Assembly: GCF_030272615.1 (NCBI RefSeq)
Contig: NC_081409.1
Location: forward strand, 914,317,840-914,381,839
Direction of reading: 5' to 3'
DNA: 64,000 nucleotides
Source of the DNA: Cryptomeria japonica
Taxonomy: Eukaryota; Streptophyta; Pinopsida; Cupressales; Cupressaceae
Position 1 is the first letter of the stretch, and every line of letters starts with the position of its first letter. Shown piece by piece: positions 1-10,366 of the stretch. Position numbers and translations under genes: made by a program. The notes below the pieces were generated by a model. That model made no database searches. It saw nothing but the letters and a program-made list of their open reading frames with translations, and had not been told where the DNA came from.

Positions 1-2109
1 TATATAAGTCATACCTTACTCGATTATGAGACCCGATATTCTATGATAGAAAGACAATGCTTGGCCTTGGTGTTTGCGACTCAGAAATTGAGACATTATC
101 TCTTAAATTCAGAAGTCCACGTCATGGTAAAGTTTGATCCGTTGAAGCATCTTTTCTCTAAAACTGATTTATCAAGACGCCTAGCTAAGTGGGTTATGAT
201 GTTAACTGAATTTGACCTTAAATTTGTTTCACAAAGGGCAATTAAAGGGCAAGCATTGACCGATCACTTAGTTGAGGCCCCTTCACCTTTCTCCTTCCCT
301 AACCTTGAGTCTTTTCCCGATGACTTCATCCTTTGTACAGAGAAAGATGAAACTTGGGAGTTATACTTTGATGGCTCTAAGTGTCGTACGGGATCGGGGG
401 AAGGTGTTGTTCTGATTTCTCCTACAAAAAAGTCTATTCCCTTATCTTACCGTCTCAATTTCTTATGTACCAATAACATTGCTGAGTATGAGGCTCTTAT
501 AGCAGGAATAAAGGCAGCCTTAGCTTTGAATATAAAACACATACATATTTTTGGAGATTCTCAACTGATTATAAGACAAGTAACAGAACTGTATCAAGCA
601 AAACAAGACAAGTTATCACAATATAAAGACCTTGCTATCTCTTTGTTACAAAAATTTGATTCTTACACCATAGAACCTATTCCTCGAAAAGATAATCGAC
701 ATGCGGACGCAATGGCATGTGTGGCTTCTCTTGTATCTTTAGAGGACCCCGTGGTTGATCTTAAATTTGTTATTCACAACCTTACTTCTCCAGCTATTGT
801 AGATGATTCCAGCCTGGTGACATGTTGTGACTTCATAGACTCAGATGAATGGTACTCGCATATCGTAAGATACTTGACTGATGGTACCTTTCCTTATTCT
901 GCCAATAGGAACACCAGGGCTAGAGTTCGCAAGTTGTCTGCTAGGTATATCATTCTTTCTAATGTTCTTTACCGAAGGGGTTATAACGGTCTTCTCCTTC
1001 GCTGTCTTAACAAATCAGAAATCCCTATTGCTCTTGAAGAGGCGCATTCAGGTGCCTGTGGGGGGCATTTTGGAGGTAAATCCTTGGTTCAAAGATTACT
1101 TCGTATGGGATATTATTGGCAAACTATGCAGCAGGATTCTTTTTCATTTGTTAAGAAATGTCACCAATGCCAACAACACAATAATTTGATTCATGCTCCT
1201 GCCCAAGAACTTCGTTCTCAGGTAGCTTCTTGGCCTTTCTCTGCATGGGGGTTGGATCTCATCGGTAAAATCTCTCCTCCTTCATCTCAAGGACATGTTT
1301 TCATTATAACCGCAACAGATTACTTTACAAAGTGGGTAGAAGTTGTTCCTCTTCGCTCCACTACAGCTGAAGTGATTTGTCGATTTCTTCTAGAAAACAT
1401 TATTTCTCGATTTGGGATACCTTCCACTATAATCTCTGATAATGGGACATCATTTAAGAATAAAGACGTGAAGCAATTCCTCGAGAAATATCATATCAAA
1501 CATCGATTTTCTACACCATACTATCCTCAATCAAATGGTCAAGCCGAATCGTCCAATAAAATAGTCGAACAAATTCTTCGCAAAACCGTGAATAAGCATG
1601 GTAGGGACTAGAGTACTCAGCTAATCTATGCTCTTTGGGCCTACCGAACGAGTGTACGAATTGCCACGGGAACTACTCCTTATAATCTTGTTTATGGTGC
1701 TGATGCTATTATGCCTTTAGAATTAGAGATTCCATCACTTAGAGTTTCTCTCAAAGGTATAATAGATGATGACTCCTATAGAGAACAAAGACTTCAACAG
1801 CTTGAGATGCTTGATGAACAGCGTATAAATGCTCTTGAGCATATTCAAGCATATCACAAAACTCTACAATGAAACTATAATGATAAGGTTATTCAACGTT
1901 CCTTCTCAGTAGGTGACTTAGTCCTCTATGAGAATCAGCGCAATGTGAATGCCTTACCTAAAGAAAAGGGAAAATTCAGTCCTAATTGGCTTGGACCGTA
2001 TATTGTTATTGAAGATTATGGATCAGGTGCTTACAAAATAGCGGATGTAGACGATACGCCTCTTAAAGACCCTATAAACGCTATGCACTTGCGAAGATAC
2101 TATGCTTAA
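1..2109 (+). pseudogene. Ty3/gypsy (Tat lineage) pol, 3' part: RNase H, second RNase H, integrase
   Basis: The frame is open from the window edge, so the gene starts upstream. In order: the tail of the RT-associated RNase H (about 40-290), a second archaeal-type RNase H (about 350-720) with YFDGS (Asp codon 370), AEYEAL (484), GDSQ (556) and HADA (Asp 706), then integrase with an HHCC finger (about 1045-1175) and a DD35E core (Asp 1255, Asp 1438, Glu 1546). The second RNase H before integrase is typical of the Tat lineage. The frame continues through the integrase tail to a TAA at 2107. Two in-frame stops break it: TAG at 1609 (Trp expected after GRD) and TGA at 1870 (Arg expected before NYNDKV). 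Both are single C-to-T type changes. It would have supplied cDNA synthesis and integration; this copy cannot make a full polyprotein. Confidence 0.9.
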
Positions 2110-2624
2110 TGCCTCATTCCTTATCATTTATCTATTTCCTTTCTCACTTCTTCAAAATTGGATAACATGTTAACATATCTTTGATTAGAGCAAATAGAAT
2201 TAAATGATGTTTTGTTTAATCTATATTGCTTCGTTCCTGACAAGCATGTGTCTTTACTTTATGGTTTGTCTTGAATTCATTTATGTAAATTACAAAAGAT
2301 TTACATTTGCATTATGTTGACATATTATACAATGTTTTTATGTGTTAAGTTGAATCATGTCATGTTGTGTTTAAATTCAAATTAAATCACATTGGTTATA
2401 TGATTCGTAGGCTTAATACATACTTTCTTCCTTATCATCAATATAGTACTTGATCAAATATTTTAATTAAGTCACACATGTATCAATTTAATCATGGAGC
2501 ATTGAGAAATCAATCACATGGAAATTAAATTCAGAATATACATGTACATCTACCAAATGTATTAACTTTAATCACAATACACATTGTTTAGGCATTAAAG
2601 ATAACACGTTTGAAACAAAGACAC

Positions 2625-2626
<2 letters not shown>
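2110..2626. other. AT-rich spacer after pol
   Basis: Non-coding sequence between the pol stop and the TA microsatellite. I see no ORF, LTR edge or repeat of note. It is probably part of the long 3' region of the Tat element. Confidence 0.4.

Positions 2627-2664
<38 letters not shown>
2627..2664. repeat. (TA)n microsatellite
   Basis: An uninterrupted run of about 18 TA dinucleotides. It lies just beyond the 3' end of the antisense PMD gene. Confidence 0.95.
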
Positions 2665-2666
<2 letters not shown>

Positions 2667-2726
2667 ATCAATATACAAAGGTAGGTCACTACACATCCAA
2701 AATGTGACCTACCCTCCATCATAAAA

Positions 2727-5232
2727 TCATCTCCTATCCCTAGGGCTGGTGGCTGGAGAGTGACGACTAGATGCTCCCTCCTGATCCGGCCGTGCAGGTG
2801 GACCCATGGGGGTATACCGTGATATAGATCGTGAATGGCTCTGAGAGGAACTCCTACGATCCCTATCCATAAGGATAGCACGATACGAGGTAGCCTCGGC
2901 CTGAGCTACTGCTAGATCACACTGTGCTCACTGAAGCACCTCTGATAGGGCCCACTCTCTCTCCCTCCATATCTCTACCTGTACTCGAAATGGGGAAAAC
3001 AAATCATCATGCCGACCTGCATTCCCTTGAGGTCTATAAGCAACCTGTGAGGAACTAGGGATCTGCGTTGTCATAGAGATATCTGTCACTGCTTGCTGGA
3101 TCAAGGAACGCCACTCCTGCACATTAGCTATAGCAGTAGAACAGATTTTGTGTTAGTACCATTTTATATCATCAAAACATCAATCAATCAATATAAACCT
3201 ACTATACCTGGATCTCCCTCATGCCAGTAGGGATCGTGATATGGTAGCATCTGTGACTGGGAACTACTAGGCTCCCCACGCTCAAACAATCTGTGCGCGA
3301 TAGGTGCAGGTCTTCGTAGCGCCTCATGTTCCCCCTTTTGGGGAATAACAGGAGGATCTAAGGCTATGGTATCATCCCCTGAATGGTGAGGAGCTGCATC
3401 TGACTCCTCCTCATCATCTCTATCCTCCTCCTCCTCGTCATCCCCATCCTCATCTGCATCCTTGTTCTCCTCATCATCATCTCTCTCCTCCTCCTCGTCA
3501 TCCTCATCCTCCTCCTCCTCGGCACTAGGCTGATCTCCTATAGGCAGATCAGGACCTCCTGCCTCCTCATGACCCTCTCCCTCCTCTGGCTCCTTCGATC
3601 TGGATCCCTGATCCTCATCTCAATCTCCATGCCTCCATGGACCTGGATGGCCTGGTGATCTGGTGGAAAGATAGGCCCTGGGTATGATCTCACAAACCAG
3701 GAATGATACCTGCGCTGTGCCCCAGGGTCTGCAGCATAATCAGTGACCACATCCTAATCGGACCCCTCTATATCTATGATCTCAATATCATCTATCGTCG
3801 GTCTCGCTACTGCTCTAGGTCTCGGAAGGACTCGCGAGTGTCGAGTGTAGATGGGCACATCGGTTGGGACACACTGCTCTAGCCCAAACTACCTCCGTAC
3901 TCTGTCAAAGTAGAATGGGACTATGATGTGTGGATATCGTCCTCTCAGTAGGCGGTTCCTCTGTAGGCATGCTAACTGTCTCTCCATCCCATCCCATCTG
4001 TGCATCCGCAGATATGGTCTCCACACGGTCACCTTGGCTGTCAATCTATCAACTATCACTCTCCAATACAATAGATCTCCAAATCTCCACTCGCTGGTAA
4101 GTGGATAAGCAAATACCCTAGGTCGCTCGCTAGCCGTACTCATCGGATAACCGACAGGCCTGGTGCATGTAAAGTGCTCAAATATCCACACCTGCAGAAG
4201 TGTGCATGTCATCAAGCTGCAACCCTGTCCAAAAACATACTCCTCGAGGTCATGATAGAGATGTGCAAGCATACTCCGACCCCAGGCATATACTCTCCTG
4301 TGTCTCTCCATAGCCCTGATGCACCACGTGAGACCCCCATGCATGTGTGTATCTCGCCCATTAGGGCAAACAGCTAGTGCAATGATGGCTATCATAAGAC
4401 GTCTCATGAGGAGAACCTCTCCTGTAGGATGTAAGAGCCAGCAAACCATGATATGACCTCTCGTCTCGCTCGGCATGACTCTCCCTATGCAATATACCTG
4501 CTCCCTCTGATGATCCTCTACTGACCGATCGGTCGCATATGTCATGGTAGCTCCTTTGATCGGTAGGCGAAGAATGCGGTACACATCCTCAAGTGTCACC
4601 GTCATCTCCCCTACTGGAAGCTGGAACGTGCATGTGTCAGGATCCCATCGCTCCATGAATGCCATCAGCATCGCGGGATGAAATCGGATGGCTGGCATAA
4701 GAATCATAGACCACAAACCTACTATCGACAATGTGTCTCTCTCTGCCTGAGTGAGTCGGGGAATCTGATCTCGCAAACTGCGAAGAATCTGTCCCGTTGT
4801 GTGCTCTCTCATATACGGGAGACCCTGCATCACAAAAACATAACTATAATTAGTACTCAATCATCAAAAATCATTCATGCAAAACTGTCGAACATCGTAT
4901 GCTAACCCTGGCATCTCTCGCCAAGTCCTGATTGGGGCCATGGTGCCTTTTCAGGGACCATGGCACCCTGAAGGGACCATGGCGCCCTGTCAAGGACCAT
5001 GGCGCCCTGAAGGGACCATGGCGCCCTGAAGGGACCATGGCGCCTTAAGGGGACCATGGCACCCTGAAGGGACCATGGCGCCCCACAGGGACCATGGCGC
5101 CCTGTGTGGGACCCACGGTTGGGTTCCAGGGCCCACAAATGATCACAGAAAGTCAAATGCAGAAAATCAAAAGTCAAAGTTCAGTCAACTCACCTCGTCC
5201 AGTGGCTCGTCATCGATCACGGCCTGTCGCAT
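2727..5232 (-). pseudogene. Antisense plant mobile domain (PMD, MAIN-like) gene, three exons, inactivated
   Basis: Predicted exons on the minus strand: 5232-5194 (ATG at 5232; donor GAG|GTGAGT), 4824-3208 (acceptor GATGCAG|GG; donor CAG|GTATAGT) and 3127-2727 (acceptor CTATAG|CT; stop TGA at 2729). Introns are 369 and 80 bp, and the frame is kept across both. Exon 1 gives MRQAVIDDEPLDE joined to GLPYMREH. Exon 2 holds the PMD hallmark GEMTVTLEDVYRILRLPIKG and a C-terminal YHSWF segment, then a long Asp/Glu-rich linker (about 3540-3390). Damage: TAG at 3891-3889 (Gln expected in RR-FGLEQ), TAG at 3756-3754, a one-base frameshift near 3600, and TGA at 2930-2928. PMD proteins occur in plant cellular genes such as MAIN and in transposable elements; their biochemistry is not settled. 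It lies opposite to and downstream of pol and upstream of the PPT, so it belongs to the retroelement. Confidence 0.8.
4934..5109. repeat. 18-21 bp tandem array, GGACCATGGCGCCCTGAA type
   Basis: About nine imperfect head-to-tail units centred on CCATGGCGCC. They lie inside the first predicted intron of the antisense PMD gene. The array opens spurious ORFs on both strands. Related GGACC/TGGCGCCC words recur at 6220 and 6990-7180. Confidence 0.9.
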
Positions 5233-5352
5233 GATCTCAATCCTCGTGGGATGCTCTGGTCATCGTGAAGGCATGATGATGGCTATGTGGGCTCCGTTGC
5301 AATGAATAGTACTCAGAATCAACAAAGTGACAAATGCAAATGTCACTTTCAA

Positions 5353-5361
5353 GGTATATAC
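5353..5361 (-). promoter_or_regulatory. TATA-like box upstream of the antisense PMD gene
   Basis: The minus strand reads GTATATACC about 120 bp upstream of the predicted ATG at 5232. Position and composition suit a TATA element, but nothing else supports it. Confidence 0.3.
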
Positions 5362-5599
5362 TTTCATTCCTTTACCTTTGCTTTCAAAACCCTAATTTTC
5401 CTCTATCACTCATTTCATCATAACTTGAGTTTGGGTGATGCGATTTTCGAACCGTTTTTTGTGTAGGAATCGTATTTTCGCTCCCCTACTCTCGAGATGT
5501 TCCAAAAAGTGCTCTGATGAAGCCTTTTCAGTGAACATCCCTCATCAATACTCTCTTACACAATTTGTCGTAAGTAAACATGCTACCCTGTTTCACCTC

Positions 5600-5854
5600 C
5601 CTAATAAGCAAGTCGAAACAGGGGGGGGCATATAGCTACTCGCAAATTTCATCACCTTCCTTAGTAAGCATTAGGTGATTTTCTGATCCAACGTGTGTTT
5701 TGTAGGGTGCGGTTCCTAACTGTGTACTGCAGATACCTCTAGGGGCTTCGTCCGACAACTTATGGATATATCCTTTTTCAAATGATGTTTACTTTATGTA
5801 CTTTAGCTTGCATATGCACGTAGTACTCATATGACCGCTAAAGTGGGAGCTAAA
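5600..5854 (+). other. Tat element 3' end and polypurine tract
   Basis: A G-run followed by CATATAG lies at 5622, and AAAGTGGGAGCTAAA at 5840-5854 sits directly before a TG-starting LTR. The second Tat-like 3' end at 9150-9314 has the same order (GGGGGCATA, about 150 bp, purine tract, TGTAG), which supports the reading. Confidence 0.55.
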
Positions 5855-7570
5855 TGTAATGTCATAAATTGTACGCACTTGCTAAAGCAGTACAATTTAA
5901 CACCAATTTTAGCACCCGCCTTGGCGCAGTTCCATTTTGCATTGCATTTCCCCTTTAGCACTTAATTAATCAAATTAATTAGGTCTAAAGGTTCTATTTC
6001 ATCATTTTCCACATCATAAAGTCGGGCCCTTTCATTAAAGCATGCCCCTTTCATTTTATTCTTCCAATACACTACTTAATCAAAAACCCTAATTAGGCCC
6101 TATTCTGAGCTTGGGGGCTTGATTTCGGGGGTCAAAACATCTCGAAATCACTTGTAACTTCGGGATTCTCTCTAAAATCATCATATCTAACGGCCCTGAA
6201 AATTTGGTGAAAAGTTGTCAGGACCGTGGCGCCCGGAGTGCACACGGTCCCGGACATTTTTCCCAAAATTTTAGGAGCGCGATCCAATCATAAAATAAAG
6301 CTTAACCCCAAGAAATTGGTGGGATATTCAATCTCTAGGTCGGCCAAAAATTGGAATTGAGACCTAGGGTTTCATACATAAGAGCTCTCTTTCTTCCTTT
6401 GAAGGGATCCGAATTTTGTTTTCAGGAACCTCATATGCAGCGAAAGAGAAGATCTTTGAAGACTTCAACAACATTCAACATCCCTCTATCAAGCATTTAT
6501 CAAATGTATTCATCCATTTAGGGCTTGGAAGACATTGAAGAACAATAGGAGATCACCGACTGAAGATTGGCTTGTACCTCTCCCTTGGGGGTTGGGTATG
6601 GTTTCATGTTGTTTTCATGTCTTTGCATAAGCTTCAATATATCATTTATCCATGCTTTAGATCACTTTGCATCTTGATTTAGAGCATTTACATTATCATT
6701 TACAAGCAATTAGGGTTTACTTCCTAGGTTGCTCTAGTTTGCTTACTTGCATTTTAGATCTTGCACACACACAAGGTCTGCACACACATTACTTTTACAA
6801 TACAACTTGGCTATTCATGGAGGTGGAAATCACCGAAGCGGGGGTTTGACTAAGGAAAAACCCTATATAGCCACCCAAACACCTTTTTCAGATATAAGTG
6901 CAGGTTTCAGGACTCGGACGACGCCGCAGGTTGCAGATCCGAAAAAAGCAGGTCGAGACAGCACCCCACATCAAATTGCAGAGCGGAATACCAGGACAGG
7001 GGCGTGGGGCGCCCTGGTCCTGCCAGGACAGGGGCGCTGGGTGCCTTGGTCCCTAGGACAGAGGCACTGGGCGCCCTGGTCCTCCTGACAGACAGCATTT
7101 CAGACAGTTTTCCAGAGTGCAAAACAGCAGTTTCAGGTGCAGTTCCGGGACAGAATCAGGACAGTGGCGCCCGCGCCCCCGTCCCGAACATTTTCAGTCA
7201 AACTTTGACTCCGGATACGTATCTGCATTCCTATTTTATCCTTGTGTTTACAGCTTTCCACTGTTTAAGTTCAATTCTACAATCTTGTTGTTAGCACATA
7301 CTTGCATTTTAGGGTTAGGAGTTGAACTTGCATAATCTTACCTTTCAATTACAACAAAGGAATAGAAACCCTAATACGTAGCCCGTGGCTCTCTCTTTCA
7401 CAAAAAGAAGTAGCCAATTGTGTGATACCTCTAGGCTCTTTCATATTCCATAATGTGTGACAAGAGGTAGGATTAGGACATGATAACCTAGTCTCACTTT
7501 TTCCCTCACACACTTTCATATCCACTTATCCTCATCCTTCTAAACCAAAAATAGGAAAAAATAAATAAAT
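5855..7570 (+). mobile_element. Presumed 3' LTR of the Tat element (right edge uncertain)
   Basis: It starts with TGTAATGTCATAAATTG right after the purine tract. It is non-coding and includes a GC-rich, partly palindromic block (6986-7185) and a TGGCGCCC word at 6229. I could not find its CA end, so the right boundary is a guess, placed before the CATCC-rich satellite-like region. Confidence 0.4.
6986..7185. repeat. GC-rich imperfect repeats with inverted arms (AGGACAGGGGCG / CGCCCTGGTCCT)
   Basis: Three adjacent units of about 35 bp pair AGGACAGGGGCG with a downstream CGCCCTGGTCCT, so each can fold back. A degenerate fourth lies near 7155. ORFs called here on both strands are by-products of the composition. 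Confidence 0.7.
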
Positions 7571-7644
7571 GCATCCTATGGTGAAAACCACTTCTTTTGG
7601 CACCCTGGGTCAGTACCATGATGAAAACTTAGTAAACAAGCGTC

Positions 7645-8440
7645 ATGTGTAATCCCTCATCCTGTTGCACTCTACACTTGGGGGAAAGTTTCATCCATGT
7701 CATCCTACCATCCACATTAAGTTCATCCTCCTTTCTTATCTATGATCTTGACTATCCTATCCATATCCTCCATCGCATATCCCTCATCGTATCCAAATGC
7801 ATCCTCCATTCTTATATTTGGTCTTGATCATGTTAGAAGCAAAATAATGTATATGCATTATTTGGAACACACAAGCCTTAATTCCTATACCATCTATATC
7901 CATTACACATTATCCTTCCATCTCATACATCTTTATCCACCATCCTTCCATCCTTAATCCCACTACCTCTAGTGTAAGGCATTGCATTCCTTTGCAACAT
8001 AGTCCTTGGGTCTCCATCATCCTACCCTCCATCCATTATTCCTCCATATCATATCCATATCCATTTGTCTCCTATCCAAACAATATCTCCCTCCATTCAT
8101 CCATCCTTTTACTAAACCTTGGTTCTCCCCTGTCATTGGTTCCAATCCATTTATCCTATATCCACAATCAAATCCTATCATATTCAATCGTATTCCCCAT
8201 CTCATCCAATCCAATCCAATCACATTCCCCATATCATCCAATCCAATCCAATCACACTCCCCATCCCATCCACTCCTATTCAATCATTAATCTTCCTCCA
8301 TATTATCCAATCCATTTATTATCCCCATCACACTAAGCTTTTCCCCATCAAAACTAATCTTTTCCTTAGCTTATATTGACTTTCACATAATACAAACACC
8401 CATCCATAATGTAAACACCCATCCATAATGTGATAATATA
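7645..8440. repeat. Pyrimidine-rich simple and satellite-like sequence (CATCC, CCAATC words)
   Basis: Dense irregular repeats of CATCC, CATATCC and CCAATCCAATCAC. A clear short-period stretch is at 8190-8290. No coding signal. Tandem repeats in the 3' untranslated part are known for Tat/Ogre elements, and the Tat-like PPT and LTR follow at 9.3 kb, so this may be such a region. Confidence 0.7.
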
Positions 8441-9300
8441 ATCCAAGTGGCAATCCTCCCATCTGCACACCTTCCACAACCAGCTTATCAATTGCCTCCC
8501 ATCAATCTATCCACACCCTACCCATCGGGATGCATCCTTCCCATGTTTGGCAGTCTATCCAAACCCATCACTTGCCCATTGGGATGTATCCTTCCCATTT
8601 CTAGAAATCTATCCAAATCCATGTCCTACTCTTGGCAAGAGATATCAGTTGGCCATGTGCATGTTGTTTGCATAATTGAGATTTTCGCTTTGCTTTTTTA
8701 TCTTGTGTCCCAGGACTATACTTGTTCAGGGTTGCCTTGATCATCCTATATCTCGGTATGTCTTGGTTGGTGTATACTAGGGTATGTTTTTGTGGTATGG
8801 CGTGTTTGAAGGTTTTCCTTGTATAAACTGACAACCCTGCATTAGTGTTTATTAACACTTGCATGATTATGTGCAAGACATACCTATTTGTTTGAGAGTC
8901 AATCCACGCCTTGGATTTTCATGACATCTTGATTCCTATAATCAGTGGTGTAGATCATCCTTGGCAATATCAAAACTAGGTTTTCTCTCCATATCTACAC
9001 AACAAGAAATCCCATCGGCTTCATTTTGTTTGCTCATCTCAGAGACTCCAATTTATTTAATCCCTCTTTCATCATCTTCATCCTTTCATTATCTAGTCTT
9101 CTAATCCATTTTGAGAGCACACCCGTGTTCTTTGAACTCGCCTATCCTCTCGAGGGGGCATACCACTACTTCCTCATCATCCTTCCTCCTCACCATTCTT
9201 CCTCATCTCATGACTGGGGAATCAAGCCACTAGTTATTATCCTCATCATCCACTATGTTTTACTCTTCTTTGATATAACATGACTTCATGACGCTATATG
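8441..9300. other. Non-coding 3' region of a second Tat-like element
   Basis: No gene seen. A 50-60 bp motif with TATCCAAA and GGGATGYATCCTTCCCAT occurs twice near 8525-8625. The CTCGAGGGGGCATACC word at 9148 parallels the pre-PPT signature of the first Tat element. Confidence 0.4.
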
Positions 9301-10330
9301 AAAGAGGGGCAAAATGTAGACACCTAAAATTAATTAAATTAATATTTAATTAATTTAAGCCTGCCATCATAATTAACCAATTTAATTATGTTAATTCTCT
9401 TCTTCTTAAGGTTAATTAAATCAAATTTAATCAATCTTGTCACTATAGTCCAATAATTAATTTTATCAAATAAATTAATTATTTACCTATTCTTCTAAAG
9501 TCAACCAAATCATTAATTATTCTAAATTCCTCTTAGTTAATTAATTTTAATTAAATAACTTAAGTCATGTGATTCCTACAAATTAGTTTTCCTAATCCCC
9601 ACCCAGCCTAATTAATTCTTCATTAACCATACTTATCATTATTCTCCAATTTTATATTCCTCCACTCATGTCACATCACCTTTGATCCTTTCAAGGAAAT
9701 TCAAAGTCCTTGAATCTCCCCATGCATCCTCTTCCCAAGGAATTTTTAATTCCTTTATCCATTTAGTCTTCCCACACATCCTTTATTTTGGTTTTTTTAA
9801 TTCCTCTCTCCTTTCCCCAAGGAATTTCATATTCATTTTTATTCTCCCAATACACCTTGATCCATGTCTTCCATCCCAAATCAATCTCAACCCTTCATAC
9901 CAAAATCAATCTTGGCCCTCCATTGGCCTCCTCCAATCTATAAATTGGAGTCTCATTTCCTCACAAAACACTACATGGAATCTTCTTCTAATCTTTTGTT
10001 GTCCCTTTCTTCCTCCATATTTTTCTATCATATCCACATAATGTCCTCATAATATCCAAATAATCCCTCATCCAAGAAAAATCCTTTTTCATTCAAATCT
10101 ATCCATTCCTCATCCATCATAATCCAAATCCAATCCTAATCCACCAACCTTGTTGTGCATTTGTAGAGCATTCCACATCCATCAAGAAGATCATATCCAA
10201 ACAAGTGGAGCACAAGGGTGCCTCTAGTTCATCAAGCTCAATCAGAGGAACAAGAGAGACTCCTCTCTTGCAAGGTAATATTTGTGTTAGTTTATGCATT
10301 TATTTGATCTTTGCATGTCTTTTGGATTTA
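9301..10330 (+). mobile_element. PPT and LTR of a second Tat-like element
   Basis: The purine tract AAAGAGGGGCAAAA (9301-9314) abuts TGTAGACACCTAAAATT at 9315, a classic PPT/LTR junction. The LTR is AT-rich and contains a TATA-like CTATAAATTGG near 9938. Its right edge is unclear. The truncated chromovirus gag starts about 35-100 bp further on, with no primer-binding site between. Confidence 0.55.
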
Positions 10331-10366
10331 AGCTAACCTGCTAACCTTGTATGAAAGTTTCCCTTG

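Noticed and set aside
4902-5177. 91-codon repetitive ORF (GAPWSLQ units)
   Set aside because: It is the tandem array in the predicted intron, in a frame not joined to the PMD exons.
6747-7335. Several overlapping ORFs of 70-113 codons
   Set aside because: They fall in the GC-rich foldback block on both strands, with no family resemblance.
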